Source: Peribacillus alkalitolerans | GTDB lineage: Bacteria; Bacillota; Bacilli; Bacillales; DSM-1321 | Assembly: GCF_010882125.1 (NCBI RefSeq) | Contig: NZ_JAAGVZ010000008.1 | Location: forward strand, 1 to 64,000 | Direction of reading: 5' to 3' | Length of the DNA stretch: 64,000 nt | Shown: piece after piece, positions 8,953-19,646 of the stretch | Numbering within the stretch: position 1 is the first letter of the stretch | Layout of the letters: the number at the start of each line of letters is the position of its first letter | Program-made: the position numbers and the translations under genes | Notes under the pieces: model-generated | What the model saw: the letters and a program-made list of their open reading frames with translations, nothing else | Database searches by the model: none | Told to the model about the DNA's origin: nothing

Positions 8953-9981
8953 TTAATCTCGCATTTTTGGATCTAGTGCATCACGAAGTCCATCCGCAAG
9001 CATGTTGAAGCATACCATGATAATACTGATCACGACTGCAGGGATGAACATTTCATGTGGATGAAGCTGTAACGTTTTGTAACCTTCATCAATCAATGTT
9101 CCAAGAGAAGCCAACGGTGCTTGTAAACCTAGTCCGATGAAGCTTAGGAATGCTTCAAAGAAAATAGCACTTGGAATGGTAAACATTGTGTTGATAATCA
9201 TTACACCCACTAGATTTGGAACTAAATGTTTAAAAATGATCTTTGAATTTCCGTTTCCTAATGTTTTAGATGCTAATACGTATTCTTGCTCTTTCAATTT
9301 CAAAACTTGAGCACGGACAACACGTGACATCCCTACCCAACCTGTGACACTTAAGGCGATTGTGATAGATATGATACCAGGTTCAAGAACTAAGATCATT
9401 AAGATAACTACTACAAGGGTTGGAATCCCTACTAGTATTTCAGTAAAACGTTGCATGTACGTATCCAAACGACCACCGAAGTATCCAGAAATCGCTCCAT
9501 ACGCAACACCTATGATCAAATCAATCAAAGCTGCCAAAACAGCAATATATAGTGAAATTTGCGTTCCTTCCCATACACGAGTGAACAAATCACGACCTAG
9601 TGCATCGGTACCGAACCAATAATATTCATCTACTTTCTTTTGTTCATACATATTGACTTCTTTACCACTCTTCATAACTTTGACACCATCGAATGGCAAC
9701 CATTCAATGTTTTCTAAGCCCTGAATACGTGGAGGCAAGTTATTATGGGCAACTTTTTGGGTTTCTCCATCGCGACCACTGATTACTGGTCCTAAGAAAG
9801 CCATGATAACAATTATACCCATTATGACCATGCTCACTAGGGCTGCTTTATTCTTTCGGACACGCATCCATGCATCTTGCCAGAAGCTCAAGCTCGGTTT
9901 AGAAATTTCCTCACCCTTAGAAGCATCGATAATGGCAGGCTGGAATTTTTCTTTTGGAATGTTAATTTCGCTTTTTGCCAT
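8953..9981 (-). CDS. oppC: Oligopeptide ABC transporter permease OppC
   Basis: Membrane subunit of the peptide importer, 342 residues. A soluble N-terminal stretch of about 45 residues precedes the first membrane helix (AALVSMVIMGIIVIMAFLG), followed by a large extracytoplasmic loop. The BPD_transp_1 domain carries the EAA loop (YVLASKTLGNGNSKIIFKHLVPN) that contacts the ATPases. Its ATG overlaps the oppB stop by one base (TAATG) behind AGGAGG, which suggests translational coupling. Confidence 0.92.
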   Translation of the reverse strand: MAKSEINIPKEKFQPAIIDASKGEEISKPSLSFWQDAWMRVRKNKAALVSMVIMGIIVIMAFLGPVISGRDGETQKVAHNNLPPRIQGLENIEWLPFDGVKVMKSGKEVNMYEQKKVDEYYWFGTDALGRDLFTRVWEGTQISLYIAVLAALIDLIIGVAYGAISGYFGGRLDTYMQRFTEILVGIPTLVVVILMILVLEPGIISITIALSVTGWVGMSRVVRAQVLKLKEQEYVLASKTLGNGNSKIIFKHLVPNLVGVMIINTMFTIPSAIFFEAFLSFIGLGLQAPLASLGTLIDEGYKTLQLHPHEMFIPAVVISIIMVCFNMLADGLRDALDPKMRD

Positions 9982-10910
9982 TACTTTTTACCTCCTGCTA
10001 GTCTGATACGAGGGTCGATGAATCCATATAAAATATCTACTATAAGAATGATCGTTATAAACAATGTTGCAAACAAAATGGTAGTACCCATAATAGTAGG
10101 ATAATCATTTACCTGAATGGATTTAACGAATTGCTCCCCAATTCCAGGTATCGCGAAAATACGCTCTACTACTAGGGAACCAGACATCAATCCAGCAGCT
10201 AATGGTCCTAATACTGTAACTACCGGAATTAATGCATTACGTAAAGCATGTTTGAATGCGATTTCAAAATAGTTTGCACCTTTAGCTTTAGCCAATGTGA
10301 TGTAATCGGATCCTAAAACCTCAATCATTTCCGTTCTCATGAAACGTGCTGCAATTGAGATTGGGAACATTGCCAAAGCAATCGTTGGTAAGATGGTGTA
10401 TTCAAACCCTTTCCAGAAAAGAACAGGGAACCATCCTAATTTAAGACCTACATAATATTGCAATAATCCAGCCAATACGAAACTTGGTACAGATTTACCC
10501 ACTACTGCAATAAAAGTTGAACCATAATCCACCCAAGTGTTTTGTCTTAGAGCAGCTACTACTCCTAACACAATCCCAATGAGTGTACCTACTAACATCG
10601 CTTGCAATCCTAGTTGCAATGAAGGTCCGATACGGTTAACCAATAAATCTGTAACTGGTGTGTTGCTGAATTGGAATGAAATTCCTAAGTCACCTTGTAC
10701 CAAATTAGTCATGTAGTTCATATATTGAACCGGGATTGGCTCATCCAAACCATACTTGTCTTTCATGATTTGTAATTGTTGAGGGGGTAACTTGGATGCA
10801 CTAGCAAACGGGGTACCCGGGATTAACTTCATGAGGAAGAAAGTGAGGGATGCGATAATGAATAGAGTAATGATCATGTACAGTATACGTTGTCCAATGT
10901 ATTTAACCAT
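9981..10910 (-). CDS. oppB: Oligopeptide ABC transporter permease OppB
   Basis: Membrane subunit of 309 residues with about six helices. The first helix (MIITLFIIASLTFFLMKLIPG) is typical of the OppB/DppB N-terminal domain. The EAA loop is YITLAKAKGANYFEIAFKHALRN. A CAGGAGGTG site precedes the ATG. It sits between oppA, after a gap of about 140 bases with no obvious strong terminator, and oppC. Confidence 0.92.
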   Translation of the reverse strand: MVKYIGQRILYMIITLFIIASLTFFLMKLIPGTPFASASKLPPQQLQIMKDKYGLDEPIPVQYMNYMTNLVQGDLGISFQFSNTPVTDLLVNRIGPSLQLGLQAMLVGTLIGIVLGVVAALRQNTWVDYGSTFIAVVGKSVPSFVLAGLLQYYVGLKLGWFPVLFWKGFEYTILPTIALAMFPISIAARFMRTEMIEVLGSDYITLAKAKGANYFEIAFKHALRNALIPVVTVLGPLAAGLMSGSLVVERIFAIPGIGEQFVKSIQVNDYPTIMGTTILFATLFITIILIVDILYGFIDPRIRLAGGKK

Positions 10911-11053
10911 CTCGACACCTCCTGAAAAATCTTAATATTTCGCAAAGTTAGAAAATTTCCTTTACAGGGAAAAGAGAGTATATTGAGAAAATATACTCTC
11001 TTCTGTTCCTAGTACAGAATTATATACACCTTTATAAAAAAGGCAAATGGTAA

Positions 11054-12757
11054 TTATTCTGCGTCAGTGATTTCGATCCATTTCCAGCTGTAGTCAGAAC
11101 CTACGTTGTGGTATACGAAACCTTTAACCTTAGGAGCGATTAATAGGTTTGTAGCACGTTGGTAAACTGGAGCTAGACCAGCATCTTCTTCAAGAAGGAT
11201 TCTTTCAGCTTCTTGTAATGCAGCCCAACGATCAGCAGGCTTGTCAGCAAGCTCACCCATAGCAGCTTTGATGTTTTTATCATACTCTGGGTTAGAGTAA
11301 TCCATACGGTTACTTCCACCTTTAGTTACCCAAAGGTCAGAGAATGAAATTGGATCAAGGTAGTCAGCACCCCATCCAGCAAATTGTAAATCATAAGTTT
11401 GAGAATTGTCACGCTCTAAACGGATAGCGAAAGGAACGCTTTCAAGTTTGATTGTTAAACCTTTAAGGTTAGTTTCTAATTGGTTCTTCATGTACTCGTC
11501 AGTTTTCTTAGCTGATTCAGTGTCTCCACCTAGGTAGCCAATTTCAACTTTGTCAGTACCAAGCTCTTTTAAACCTTGCTCCCAGTACTTTTTAGCTTCT
11601 TCTACGTTATAAGAAAGCATGTCTGGGTTTTTCTCACGGAAGTCAGCTCCGCTCTCATCATAGAATGAATCTTTAGGTACAGCATAGTTAGCAGGGATTG
11701 AACCGTTGTTCAAGATGCTAGCTGTAAGGTCTTCTTTGTTGAATGCCATAGCGATTGCACGACGAATGTTTTCGTTTTTAAGTGCAGGGTTTTGCTTTTG
11801 GTTCATCTTTAACCAGAATACAGTAGTTTCTAAGTAACGAAGTAAGCGCTCGTCGCCATCGTATTGAGGAACGATGTCAGAAGATAACTTACCAGTGATA
11901 TCAACTTCACCAGCTTCGAAAGCGTTTACAGCAGATTGAGAATCTTTAACAACGTTTGTAGTTACTTTTGTTAACTTAACGTTTTCAGCATCCCAATAGT
12001 TTTCGTTCTTTTCCATTACCCATTCAGTACCAGCAGGTCCGTCCCACTTAGTCATTTTGAATGGACCAGAAGCGATTAGGTTTTCAGCGTTGCTAGCATA
12101 TTTACCAGCAGTTGATTCAAAGAACTTTTGTTGGATCGGATAGAAAGTTCCGAAAGCCATTAAAGCTTTGAAGAAAGGAACAGGTTTTACTAAAGTAACT
12201 TCTAGAGTTTTCTCATCAAGAGCTTTAACTCCTAAAGAATTTACATCATAAGGCTTTTTAGCAGCAGCAGCGTCAGTGATTTCTTGAGCTCCTGCGATTT
12301 TACCGCCCATCATGTATGGACCGTATGGAGAAGCAGTTTCTGGATTGATAGCACGTTTCCATGCGAATTCGAAGTCGTTAGCAGTGATTGCTTCACCGTT
12401 AGACCATTTTGCGTCTCTGATTTTGAAAGTGTAAGTTTTTCCGTCTTCACTTACTGTTGGTTCTTCAGCAGCAAGTCCAAGAACAGGTTGTTGCTCTTCG
12501 TTAATACGGTATAGACCTTCACTCATTTGGTTCAAGTATAAGAAACTTGTAGAACCTTCAGCAAGTGCGCTGTCCATAGTTGGAATTTCAGAAGAATCTA
12601 GAGTTTTTAGTTCTTGAGGTACATTAGTTGTTTCTTCAGCAGGAGTTCCTTCTTTTTCTCCCTCTGCTTCCTCTTTTTTCCCACCGGAACAAGCCGCTAA
12701 GAAAATGCTAAGGACTAATGTAAGAACTAAAAGCAATGAAAATTTTGACTTTTTCAA
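11054..12757 (-). CDS. oppA: Oligopeptide-binding lipoprotein OppA
   Basis: Extracytoplasmic peptide receptor of the Opp importer (SBP_bac_5 family). In bacilli Opp imports nutrient peptides and the signalling peptides used for competence and sporulation. The signal peptide ends in the lipobox LAAC, so the protein is lipid-anchored. Typical segments include YTFKIRDAKWSNGEAITANDFEFAWKR (split by the family consensus) and NIRRAIAMAFNKE. The start is set at TTG 12757, because AAAGGGGTG lies at the right distance and the alternative GTG three codons upstream overlaps it; length 567. First gene of oppABCDF, behind a clear promoter. Confidence 0.9.
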   Translation of the reverse strand: MKKSKFSLLLVLTLVLSIFLAACSGGKKEEAEGEKEGTPAEETTNVPQELKTLDSSEIPTMDSALAEGSTSFLYLNQMSEGLYRINEEQQPVLGLAAEEPTVSEDGKTYTFKIRDAKWSNGEAITANDFEFAWKRAINPETASPYGPYMMGGKIAGAQEITDAAAAKKPYDVNSLGVKALDEKTLEVTLVKPVPFFKALMAFGTFYPIQQKFFESTAGKYASNAENLIASGPFKMTKWDGPAGTEWVMEKNENYWDAENVKLTKVTTNVVKDSQSAVNAFEAGEVDITGKLSSDIVPQYDGDERLLRYLETTVFWLKMNQKQNPALKNENIRRAIAMAFNKEDLTASILNNGSIPANYAVPKDSFYDESGADFREKNPDMLSYNVEEAKKYWEQGLKELGTDKVEIGYLGGDTESAKKTDEYMKNQLETNLKGLTIKLESVPFAIRLERDNSQTYDLQFAGWGADYLDPISFSDLWVTKGGSNRMDYSNPEYDKNIKAAMGELADKPADRWAALQEAERILLEEDAGLAPVYQRATNLLIAPKVKGFVYHNVGSDYSWKWIEITDAE

Positions 12758-12799
12758 ATTTGACACCCCTTTTATGTTTTAAAAATTCTTACAGTTTTC

Positions 12800-12858
12800 A
12801 TTATACATTTTTCTGATTATTTGTAAATTAACTTTTTTAAAAAAATTTACAGAAATAT
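12800..12858 (-). promoter_or_regulatory. opp promoter with CodY-like boxes
   Basis: On the minus strand a perfect -10 TATAAT (complement of 12800-12805) lies 16 bases from a -35 TTTACA (complement of 12822-12827). Two CodY-like 15-mers (consensus AATTTTCWGAAAATT), each with three mismatches, fall at 12807-12821, between the -35 and -10, and at 12844-12858, just upstream. The opp genes are nutritionally controlled in bacilli; CodY binding here is inferred. Confidence 0.55.
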
Positions 12859-13154
12859 TATAAAAATCATATTTCCATTACAAAAGATAGTTCTATTTAC
12901 CTATAATAAAACGTTTTATTTTGGTAAAGCACTAATGAATTTGGGGGTAATAAGTGTTTATTTTCCATTCCAAATCCGGTAAAAATACCTAGATAATTCT
13001 TCCTTTTTTACCAATAAATTTGATTTGACTTGCTTCACCATTGTATTTTGTTATATTGATATATTTTTTATTCACTTTTTCAAATTTGTTCCCAGTTTGT
13101 TATACTTTTAATAAATTCATTTATTAACATATTATTCTAAGGAGATGAATTGAA
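12859..13154. other. Intergenic region between oppA and the DUF3899 gene
   Basis: AT-rich divergent promoter region. It holds a perfect 16-base palindrome AATAAAACGTTTTATT at 12905-12920, which has the CG centre of LacI-family operators. No T-box or other leader RNA is seen before the DUF3899-trpS pair. Confidence 0.5.
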
Positions 13155-13523
13155 ATGAAGCGTATCAGCGTTTCTGTTGTGGGTTTATTTGCACTCATCC
13201 TTTTAACTTGCTTTATTCTTTATAAGCAAATTAATTTGGTAGACATCATTAATGTGACATTTTATGTATCGAGTATCTTAATTATTTTTTCACTATTACT
13301 TCTTGTACTAGAAAAAGGATTTTTTGATGTGATCAGTCATAGCTTTCGTTTACTTTTCTCACGTAATAATAAAAAGAGATTTGGTCACTTGGCGGTAGAA
13401 GAAGAGGAGAAAGAGATCTCGCGTCTTTCTGATTTCATTACTTTTGATTATTCTTGGACTTTATGGACTGGGATAATTCTAATGGGATTTATGTTAGTAG
13501 GGCTATTGTTTTATTATCAATAA
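13155..13523 (+). CDS. DUF3899 membrane protein
   Basis: A 122-residue protein with three membrane segments: VSVVGLFALILLTCFILY near the N-terminus, TFYVSSILIIFSLLLLVLE in the middle and GIILMGFMLVGLLFYY at the end. The layout and the charged loop (RNNKKRFGHLAVEEEEKE) match the DUF3899 family of bacilli as I recall it. AAGGAGA precedes the ATG. It is 89 bases upstream of trpS on the same strand and may be co-transcribed. Function unknown. Confidence 0.72.
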   Translation: MKRISVSVVGLFALILLTCFILYKQINLVDIINVTFYVSSILIIFSLLLLVLEKGFFDVISHSFRLLFSRNNKKRFGHLAVEEEEKEISRLSDFITFDYSWTLWTGIILMGFMLVGLLFYYQ

Positions 13524-13573
13524 GAAAAAAATCATTAGGACTTGTCTAGTATTTCTTTCATATGAAATAATGA

Positions 13574-14599
<1,026 letters not shown>

Positions 14600-14600
14600 T

Positions 14601-14642
14601 AAAAAAACGGCTGAGTCCTTTTATAAGGAATCAGCCGTTTTT
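14601..14642. terminator. Terminator of trpS, probably bidirectional
   Basis: AAAAACGGCTGA pairs with TCAGCCGTTTTT, with an inner CCTT/AAGG extension. It lies between the convergent trpS and yjbA. Confidence 0.88.
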
Positions 14643-14674
14643 CTATTAATCATTACCTTCTTTAATTATTTCAC

Positions 14675-15430
14675 TTAAAGCATTGTAGGCCTATCTCCTA
14701 CTTCCATTTCCCACAGTTTTTCGAAAAATGGTTGGCCTTTAATGAGGTTCTCACATAATTGTAGATGCTTGCTTGTCCATCCATATTGCACTTCTTCAAA
14801 GAGCTCTTCCCATGCTTTCTCAAACTCTAAATCTTGAATGGACATGTATTTATGTGGGGCCCATTCAGTATACCAATATCTGATTTCAGGAGTATTCTTA
14901 GATGTATGTAGTTGATCTAGTGCCATAAATAGTAACTGTTTTAACTGTCTTTCTTTCCTTGTCAATCCACTCATATAGTCTGGAGCTGGTGACAAAATGT
15001 GATATTCTTTCTTTTGTAGACCTTGATTATTAAATCTATATTCCTTTTCGGGATGGTTGTCCACCATGTCATACACTAATTGTTCTTGCCTCGGTATCAA
15101 ACGGCTCTTGCGAATAGGGATCGTATATCCAATGGTATCTACAGCAAGAATCCCAGTTCCATCCGTCACGATAAAGCAATAATCCAATTGTGTTCGCTCA
15201 TGGTTTTTTCTCAAGAATGATTTTTGATACACATCATTCAATAAATCTTGAGGGAGCTCGGCTAAATCATTCTCAATGTAGTGAAATAACGTGGCTGATA
15301 CTTTTAGCAAAGGTACTTGGTCAAGCAATTCTATACCATCTTCTTTTCTCCATTCATGGAAATGGCATATATTATAGCCGTTTTCTTCACCTTCAAACCA
15401 ATTCACCCAAACATCATGGAGATATAACAT
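14675..15430 (-). CDS. yjbA: YjbA family protein (DUF3603)
   Basis: A soluble protein of 251 residues that opens [20 protein letters not shown], nearly the same as B. subtilis YjbA. The block [16 protein letters not shown] is also conserved. It lies between trpS and the app operon, as in B. subtilis. No catalytic motif is evident and the function is unknown. Confidence 0.9.
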   Translation of the reverse strand: MLYLHDVWVNWFEGEENGYNICHFHEWRKEDGIELLDQVPLLKVSATLFHYIENDLAELPQDLLNDVYQKSFLRKNHERTQLDYCFIVTDGTGILAVDTIGYTIPIRKSRLIPRQEQLVYDMVDNHPEKEYRFNNQGLQKKEYHILSPAPDYMSGLTRKERQLKQLLFMALDQLHTSKNTPEIRYWYTEWAPHKYMSIQDLEFEKAWEELFEEVQYGWTSKHLQLCENLIKGQPFFEKLWEMEVGDRPTML

Positions 15431-15563
15431 ATTTGATCCCTCACCTACTTGTATACTATTTGTCCATAAGTATAGTCATTGTAGGGAGAAATTATTCCTT
15501 TTTAGAAAATCGTTGGATGTTTTTTAAGAGTAATGGAAATTGTGGGGTTAATTTCTACAGAGG

Positions 15564-15821
15564 TTATTTAGAGGATGATGAGATCCTATCTAATAAGCTA
15601 AGAATGACAATGATCATCCCAATTGGAATAATGTATAGCTCAGGTCTACCAATAATAAATTTTCCAAATTCCAAAAAGGTATGTCCTGTAGTCAGCATAT
15701 TTAAATAGCCAATACAGCTCACTGCTCCAGAAACAGACATCCCACTTCCAATTAATATGGCTAGAAGCCTAACCATATAATAAAAGATGGACACTAATAT
15801 ACCATCATCTTTCCGTGTCAC
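15564..15821 (-). CDS. Small membrane protein, unknown function
   Basis: A GTG start at 15821 is chosen because GGGGAGGT stands 8 bases upstream; an in-frame TTG seven codons earlier lies before that site. The 85-residue product (MTRKDDGILVSIFYY...) has two hydrophobic segments, LLAILIGSGMSVSGAVSC and ELYIIPIGMIIVILSLL. A glycine-rich turn lies between them. I do not recognise a family. It is on the same strand as yjbA, about 130 bases upstream of it. Confidence 0.6.
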   Translation of the reverse strand: MTRKDDGILVSIFYYMVRLLAILIGSGMSVSGAVSCIGYLNMLTTGHTFLEFGKFIIGRPELYIIPIGMIIVILSLLDRISSSSK

Positions 15822-15913
15822 GTGGACTACCTCCCCTATCAATTAAACCTGTTTCTTCTTATTATATATGTCATATTAAACTCGAAAAGTACAAGCCTTT
15901 TTCATAAATGAAA

Positions 15914-15952
15914 AAATAAAATCCACCTCAAGTGGAGAGGTGGATTTTATTT
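15914..15952 (-). terminator. Terminator of the app operon
   Basis: AAATAAAATCCACCTC pairs with GAGGTGGATTTTATTT. The hairpin begins inside the last codons of appC, so the appC stop is part of its stem. Confidence 0.85.
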
Positions 15953-16873
15953 GGCAGATTTAGGATTGAATGCATCCTTTAACCCTTCACCGATAAAGTT
16001 AATGGAAAGTATGACTAATGTTAAAACAGTAGCTGGTGGAATCCAGATCCACCATTTATTTGCCAATACATCTGGACTTCTCGCTTCTTGTACCATGTTA
16101 CCCCAGGTTGGGATTGTCATAGGTACCCCAAAGCCTAGGTAGCTAAGACCTGTTTCAGCAACAATCATGACAGCCATCAAAATTGTTGATTGCACGATGA
16201 TAGTTGATAAAACGTTTGGTAAAAGATGCTTTACAATGACTTTGAATGAGTTACATCCAATTGAGATTGCAGCTAGGATGTATTCATTTTCTTTCTCAGC
16301 CATTACTTTACTTCGAATTAACCTAGCTGTACTCGTCCAACCGAGTAAACTGATGACGAGTATCAATGTGCCGACACCTGATTCCACAAAAATCGATCTA
16401 ATTACGATTACTAGAAGGATGAATGGGAAGGTCATTACAAAATCAGTAAATCGCATTAATGCTGCATCTATAAATCCACCGAAGTAACCTGAAATTGAAC
16501 CTACTATTGTTCCTGTAATGACTACAAGTGCAGTTATCGATACAGCTAGTTTTAAGGAAGTTTGGCCACCATGTAGAATACGAGGCCATATTTCTCTTCC
16601 AGATTTATCTGTTCCGAGGAAAAATTCAGATGAAGGTTCTTTACTAATTTGCGTTAATTTAATTTTAGCTGTCTCCTCAACAGGAACCGTTAACGGTTCA
16701 GCAAGTGCGCATAAGGCGACCACAGTCAAAAAGAAAATTAAGCTGACCATTGCAATTTTGTTTTTCAAGAAACGTCTACGAGCAATAGCCCATGGAGATT
16801 GACTTTTTCTTGGTTTAACATGATTAATGTCAGCAGTTTTGTTATGGGTTGATAACGTTGGTTCCAAGTACAC
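15947..16873 (-). CDS. appC: Oligopeptide ABC transporter permease AppC
   Basis: Second membrane subunit of the App peptide importer, 308 residues. A basic N-terminal cytoplasmic stretch of about 40 residues precedes the first helix (KIAMVSLIFFLTVVALCAL). The BPD_transp_1 domain has the EAA loop YILAAISIGCNSFKVIVKHLLPN. Start choice is open: GTG at 16873 is close to the AGGTGAG site, and TTG at 16867 has better spacing. Last gene of appDFABC, 8 bases after appB. Confidence 0.88.
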   Translation of the reverse strand: MYLEPTLSTHNKTADINHVKPRKSQSPWAIARRRFLKNKIAMVSLIFFLTVVALCALAEPLTVPVEETAKIKLTQISKEPSSEFFLGTDKSGREIWPRILHGGQTSLKLAVSITALVVITGTIVGSISGYFGGFIDAALMRFTDFVMTFPFILLVIVIRSIFVESGVGTLILVISLLGWTSTARLIRSKVMAEKENEYILAAISIGCNSFKVIVKHLLPNVLSTIIVQSTILMAVMIVAETGLSYLGFGVPMTIPTWGNMVQEARSPDVLANKWWIWIPPATVLTLVILSINFIGEGLKDAFNPKSAK

Positions 16874-16881
16874 TCACCTGC

Positions 16882-17847
16882 CTAACCTAAACGAATACGC
16901 GGATCTACTAAACCATACAGTAAATCTGCAATTAAATTTCCAATAAGGGTCAATACTGTAAGCATCATCGTAACAGCCATCATTACAGAGTAATCGCGGG
17001 CACTTACTGATTCTACGAATAGTGAGCCAACACCAGGATATGTAAAGATTGATTCAATAATTACTGCTCCACCAAAGATATTGGCAATGTCAAAACCAAG
17101 TAATGTTACGATTGGAATGACAGAGTTTCTTAAAATGTGTTTGTTAAAGATTGTCGATTCGCTAGTACCTTTTGCTCTTGCAGTTCGGACATAATCTTTT
17201 CTAGCACTTTCAATCATGTCGTTACGTAAGAATTGGGTGTAGGATGCAGTGGACATACCTCCTAATACAAGTGCCGGTAGTATTGTATGCTTAATTTTGT
17301 CCAGATAATAACTTAAAGAACCAATTTCTGATTCAAAACCTACACTACCACTTGCTGGAACCCACCCTAACTTGATTGCAAAAACATAAATCACTACTAA
17401 TGCAGCCACAAAGCTTGGTATAGCTAACGCTAAATAGTTAACGGCTGATATTCCGTAATCCCCTAATGAATAGGCATGTCTTCCAGAGTATCTACCCATT
17501 AAGAATGCTAGCATATAAGTGATTAATAAAGACGTGATGCCTAGTAAAATCGTGTTTGGTAAACGAGAAGCTACAAGTTCTGAAACTTCCATTTTGTGAA
17601 TAAAAGAATCCCCAAAATCTCCTTTTACGACGCCGCCCATCCATCTAAAATATTGAACATGAATTGGATCATTAAGCCCCATCTTTTCACGCATGTCTTC
17701 AATATATTCAGGATCAGAATTGAGAGGGTCGATTTTGCCAGTAAGGGCATCCCCTGGCATCATTTTTGCCAGGGAAAATACCACTACCGAGATAAGGAAA
17801 ATTAAAGGAATCATACCTAGTATTCTACGAAGTGTATATTGCAACAT
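16882..17847 (-). CDS. appB: Oligopeptide ABC transporter permease AppB
   Basis: First membrane subunit of the App importer, 321 residues. It opens LRRILGMIPLIFLISVVVFSLAKMMPGD, typical of the family, and has the EAA loop YVRTARAKGTSESTIFNKHILRN. AAGGAGAA precedes the ATG. It follows appA by 36 bases. Confidence 0.9.
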   Translation of the reverse strand: MLQYTLRRILGMIPLIFLISVVVFSLAKMMPGDALTGKIDPLNSDPEYIEDMREKMGLNDPIHVQYFRWMGGVVKGDFGDSFIHKMEVSELVASRLPNTILLGITSLLITYMLAFLMGRYSGRHAYSLGDYGISAVNYLALAIPSFVAALVVIYVFAIKLGWVPASGSVGFESEIGSLSYYLDKIKHTILPALVLGGMSTASYTQFLRNDMIESARKDYVRTARAKGTSESTIFNKHILRNSVIPIVTLLGFDIANIFGGAVIIESIFTYPGVGSLFVESVSARDYSVMMAVTMMLTVLTLIGNLIADLLYGLVDPRIRLG

Positions 17848-17883
17848 TCGGCATTCTCCTTATCAAGAAAACTTTCTAATATC

Positions 17884-19605
17884 TTACTCAGTTACGCTCC
17901 ATAAGTGGAAATCAGTTACTCCAACTGGAGTTACTTTCACACCTTGAACACGCTTGTTGATTGCCCAAGGATCTTCACGTTGTTCGAAGAAGATAACAGG
18001 AAGCTCTTCGTTAACAAGTTTTTGCCATTCGAAATATACATTTTTACGGTGTTCGATAACATCAGTTCCATCAGTTGGGAATTGAACACCCTTCTTGATT
18101 AGTGCATCTGATGCTTCGCTGTACCATCTCCACATGTTCCACTTGTCAGTAGACAACCAGATTCCAGCAGGATCTGGGTCATTTGAAAGTCCCCATGCAC
18201 CCATGAACGTTTCAATAGAAGGATCGTCTTTTTCAATTGTGTCATAGAATAGGTTAAAGTCTTTTAAAGCTCCACCATTGATTTTTGCATTGATACCAAT
18301 TTCTTGCCATGATTGAACGATGAATTGTGCACGAGCTTCGGAAGTTTCAGTACCGCTCATAGCGTCAAAGTTTACAGTGAATGGTTTGCCATTCGGATCT
18401 TCTACGAAACCATCGCCATCTTTATCTTTGAATCCTGCTTCGTCTAACAATTTTTTAGCTTTTTCTACATCATACTCATATTGGTTGATTTGATCGTCTG
18501 CAATCTTAGCCCAAGAAACGGATGGGAATGGAACGTTTAACGGCTGCCCAAGTCCGCTTGCAAAAGAATCGATAAACGCTTGACGGTCTAAAGCGTGTGC
18601 CATTGCGTGACGTAGGTTTTTAACTTGGAACTTCTTATTATCAGATACAACTACACCTTTTTTAGTGTCATAATGACCCCAGTCAAAGCCGATATAGCTG
18701 TAAGATAATGCTGGAGTTGTTACAGCGTTTACATTTTCAAGCTTTGTGATGTTTTCCCATTGATCTTTTGGTGCTTCGATTACATCGATTTCACCGTTTT
18801 CAATTAATCCTTGTGCTAGTGCGCCATCAATAACTTTGTAAACTACTGAATCTAACTTAGGTTTGCCTTGCCAGTAATCGTCATTACGAACTAGCTCAAC
18901 ACTTTCCCCTGGTACGATTTTAGACACTTTGAATGGTCCAACACCGATTGGGTTTTTACGAATTTGATCAGAGTCAACAAGCTCTTTTGGAGAAAGGTCT
19001 CCATAGTAATGCTTAGGCTCTGGGATAGACCAGATATTATCAATTACGTTAATAGAAGGCTCAGTAAGAGTTACTTCTACAGTGTAAGGATCTACAACTT
19101 TAATACCTTCGATTTTGTCAGCTTTTCCATCATGGTACTCTTGAGCACCTTTGATCATCGCTACGTTAGCAAAACGTGCGCCTTCATATTTAGCATCAGC
19201 AATTAAGTACCAAGCGTACTCCATGTCTTCCATTGTTAATTCTTCACCGTCATGCCATTTAACGCCTTCTTTAAGCTTTAAAGTAAGCTTAAGTTTGTCT
19301 TCAGAAAGTTCCCAAGTAGCCAAGTTTGGCTCAGATTGAAGCTCATCATTTACTTTGAATAAACCTTCGTGCATAAATTGAAGAATACCAGCATCGTCTT
19401 CACCTTCATAAAACGCATAAGATAATACGCCTTTGAACGGTTGTGTGAAACCGTATGTAACTTTTCCGCCTTCAACAGGTTTCTTTTCTTCTGTTTTCCC
19501 TGGATCATTTTTAGTAGTTGTTGTTTTTTCTCCGCCCGAGCATGCAGCAAGGAACATTGATAAAACAAGCATAATGGAAGCTAGCCAAAACGCTTTCTTT
19601 TTCAT
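17884..19605 (-). CDS. appA: Oligopeptide-binding lipoprotein AppA
   Basis: Extracytoplasmic receptor of the second peptide importer (SBP_bac_5 family), 573 residues. The signal peptide ends in LAAC, a lipobox. Family segments include LKLTLKEGVKWHDGEELT (compressed here to its core) and NLRHAMAHALDRQAF. An EF-hand-like stretch DKDGDGFVEDPNG near residues 395-407 could bind calcium. A GGGGGGAAA site precedes the ATG. In the appDFABC order it follows the ATPases, the reverse of opp. Confidence 0.88.
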   Translation of the reverse strand: MKKKAFWLASIMLVLSMFLAACSGGEKTTTTKNDPGKTEEKKPVEGGKVTYGFTQPFKGVLSYAFYEGEDDAGILQFMHEGLFKVNDELQSEPNLATWELSEDKLKLTLKLKEGVKWHDGEELTMEDMEYAWYLIADAKYEGARFANVAMIKGAQEYHDGKADKIEGIKVVDPYTVEVTLTEPSINVIDNIWSIPEPKHYYGDLSPKELVDSDQIRKNPIGVGPFKVSKIVPGESVELVRNDDYWQGKPKLDSVVYKVIDGALAQGLIENGEIDVIEAPKDQWENITKLENVNAVTTPALSYSYIGFDWGHYDTKKGVVVSDNKKFQVKNLRHAMAHALDRQAFIDSFASGLGQPLNVPFPSVSWAKIADDQINQYEYDVEKAKKLLDEAGFKDKDGDGFVEDPNGKPFTVNFDAMSGTETSEARAQFIVQSWQEIGINAKINGGALKDFNLFYDTIEKDDPSIETFMGAWGLSNDPDPAGIWLSTDKWNMWRWYSEASDALIKKGVQFPTDGTDVIEHRKNVYFEWQKLVNEELPVIFFEQREDPWAINKRVQGVKVTPVGVTDFHLWSVTE

Positions 19606-19646
19606 TTGTTTCCCCCCAAATCTTTAGATTTTAATGTGAAGACTTA

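Noticed and set aside
12859-13154. T-box or other leader RNA before DUF3899-trpS
   Set aside because: No GGGTGGNACCGCG-like element and no terminator/antiterminator pair were seen.
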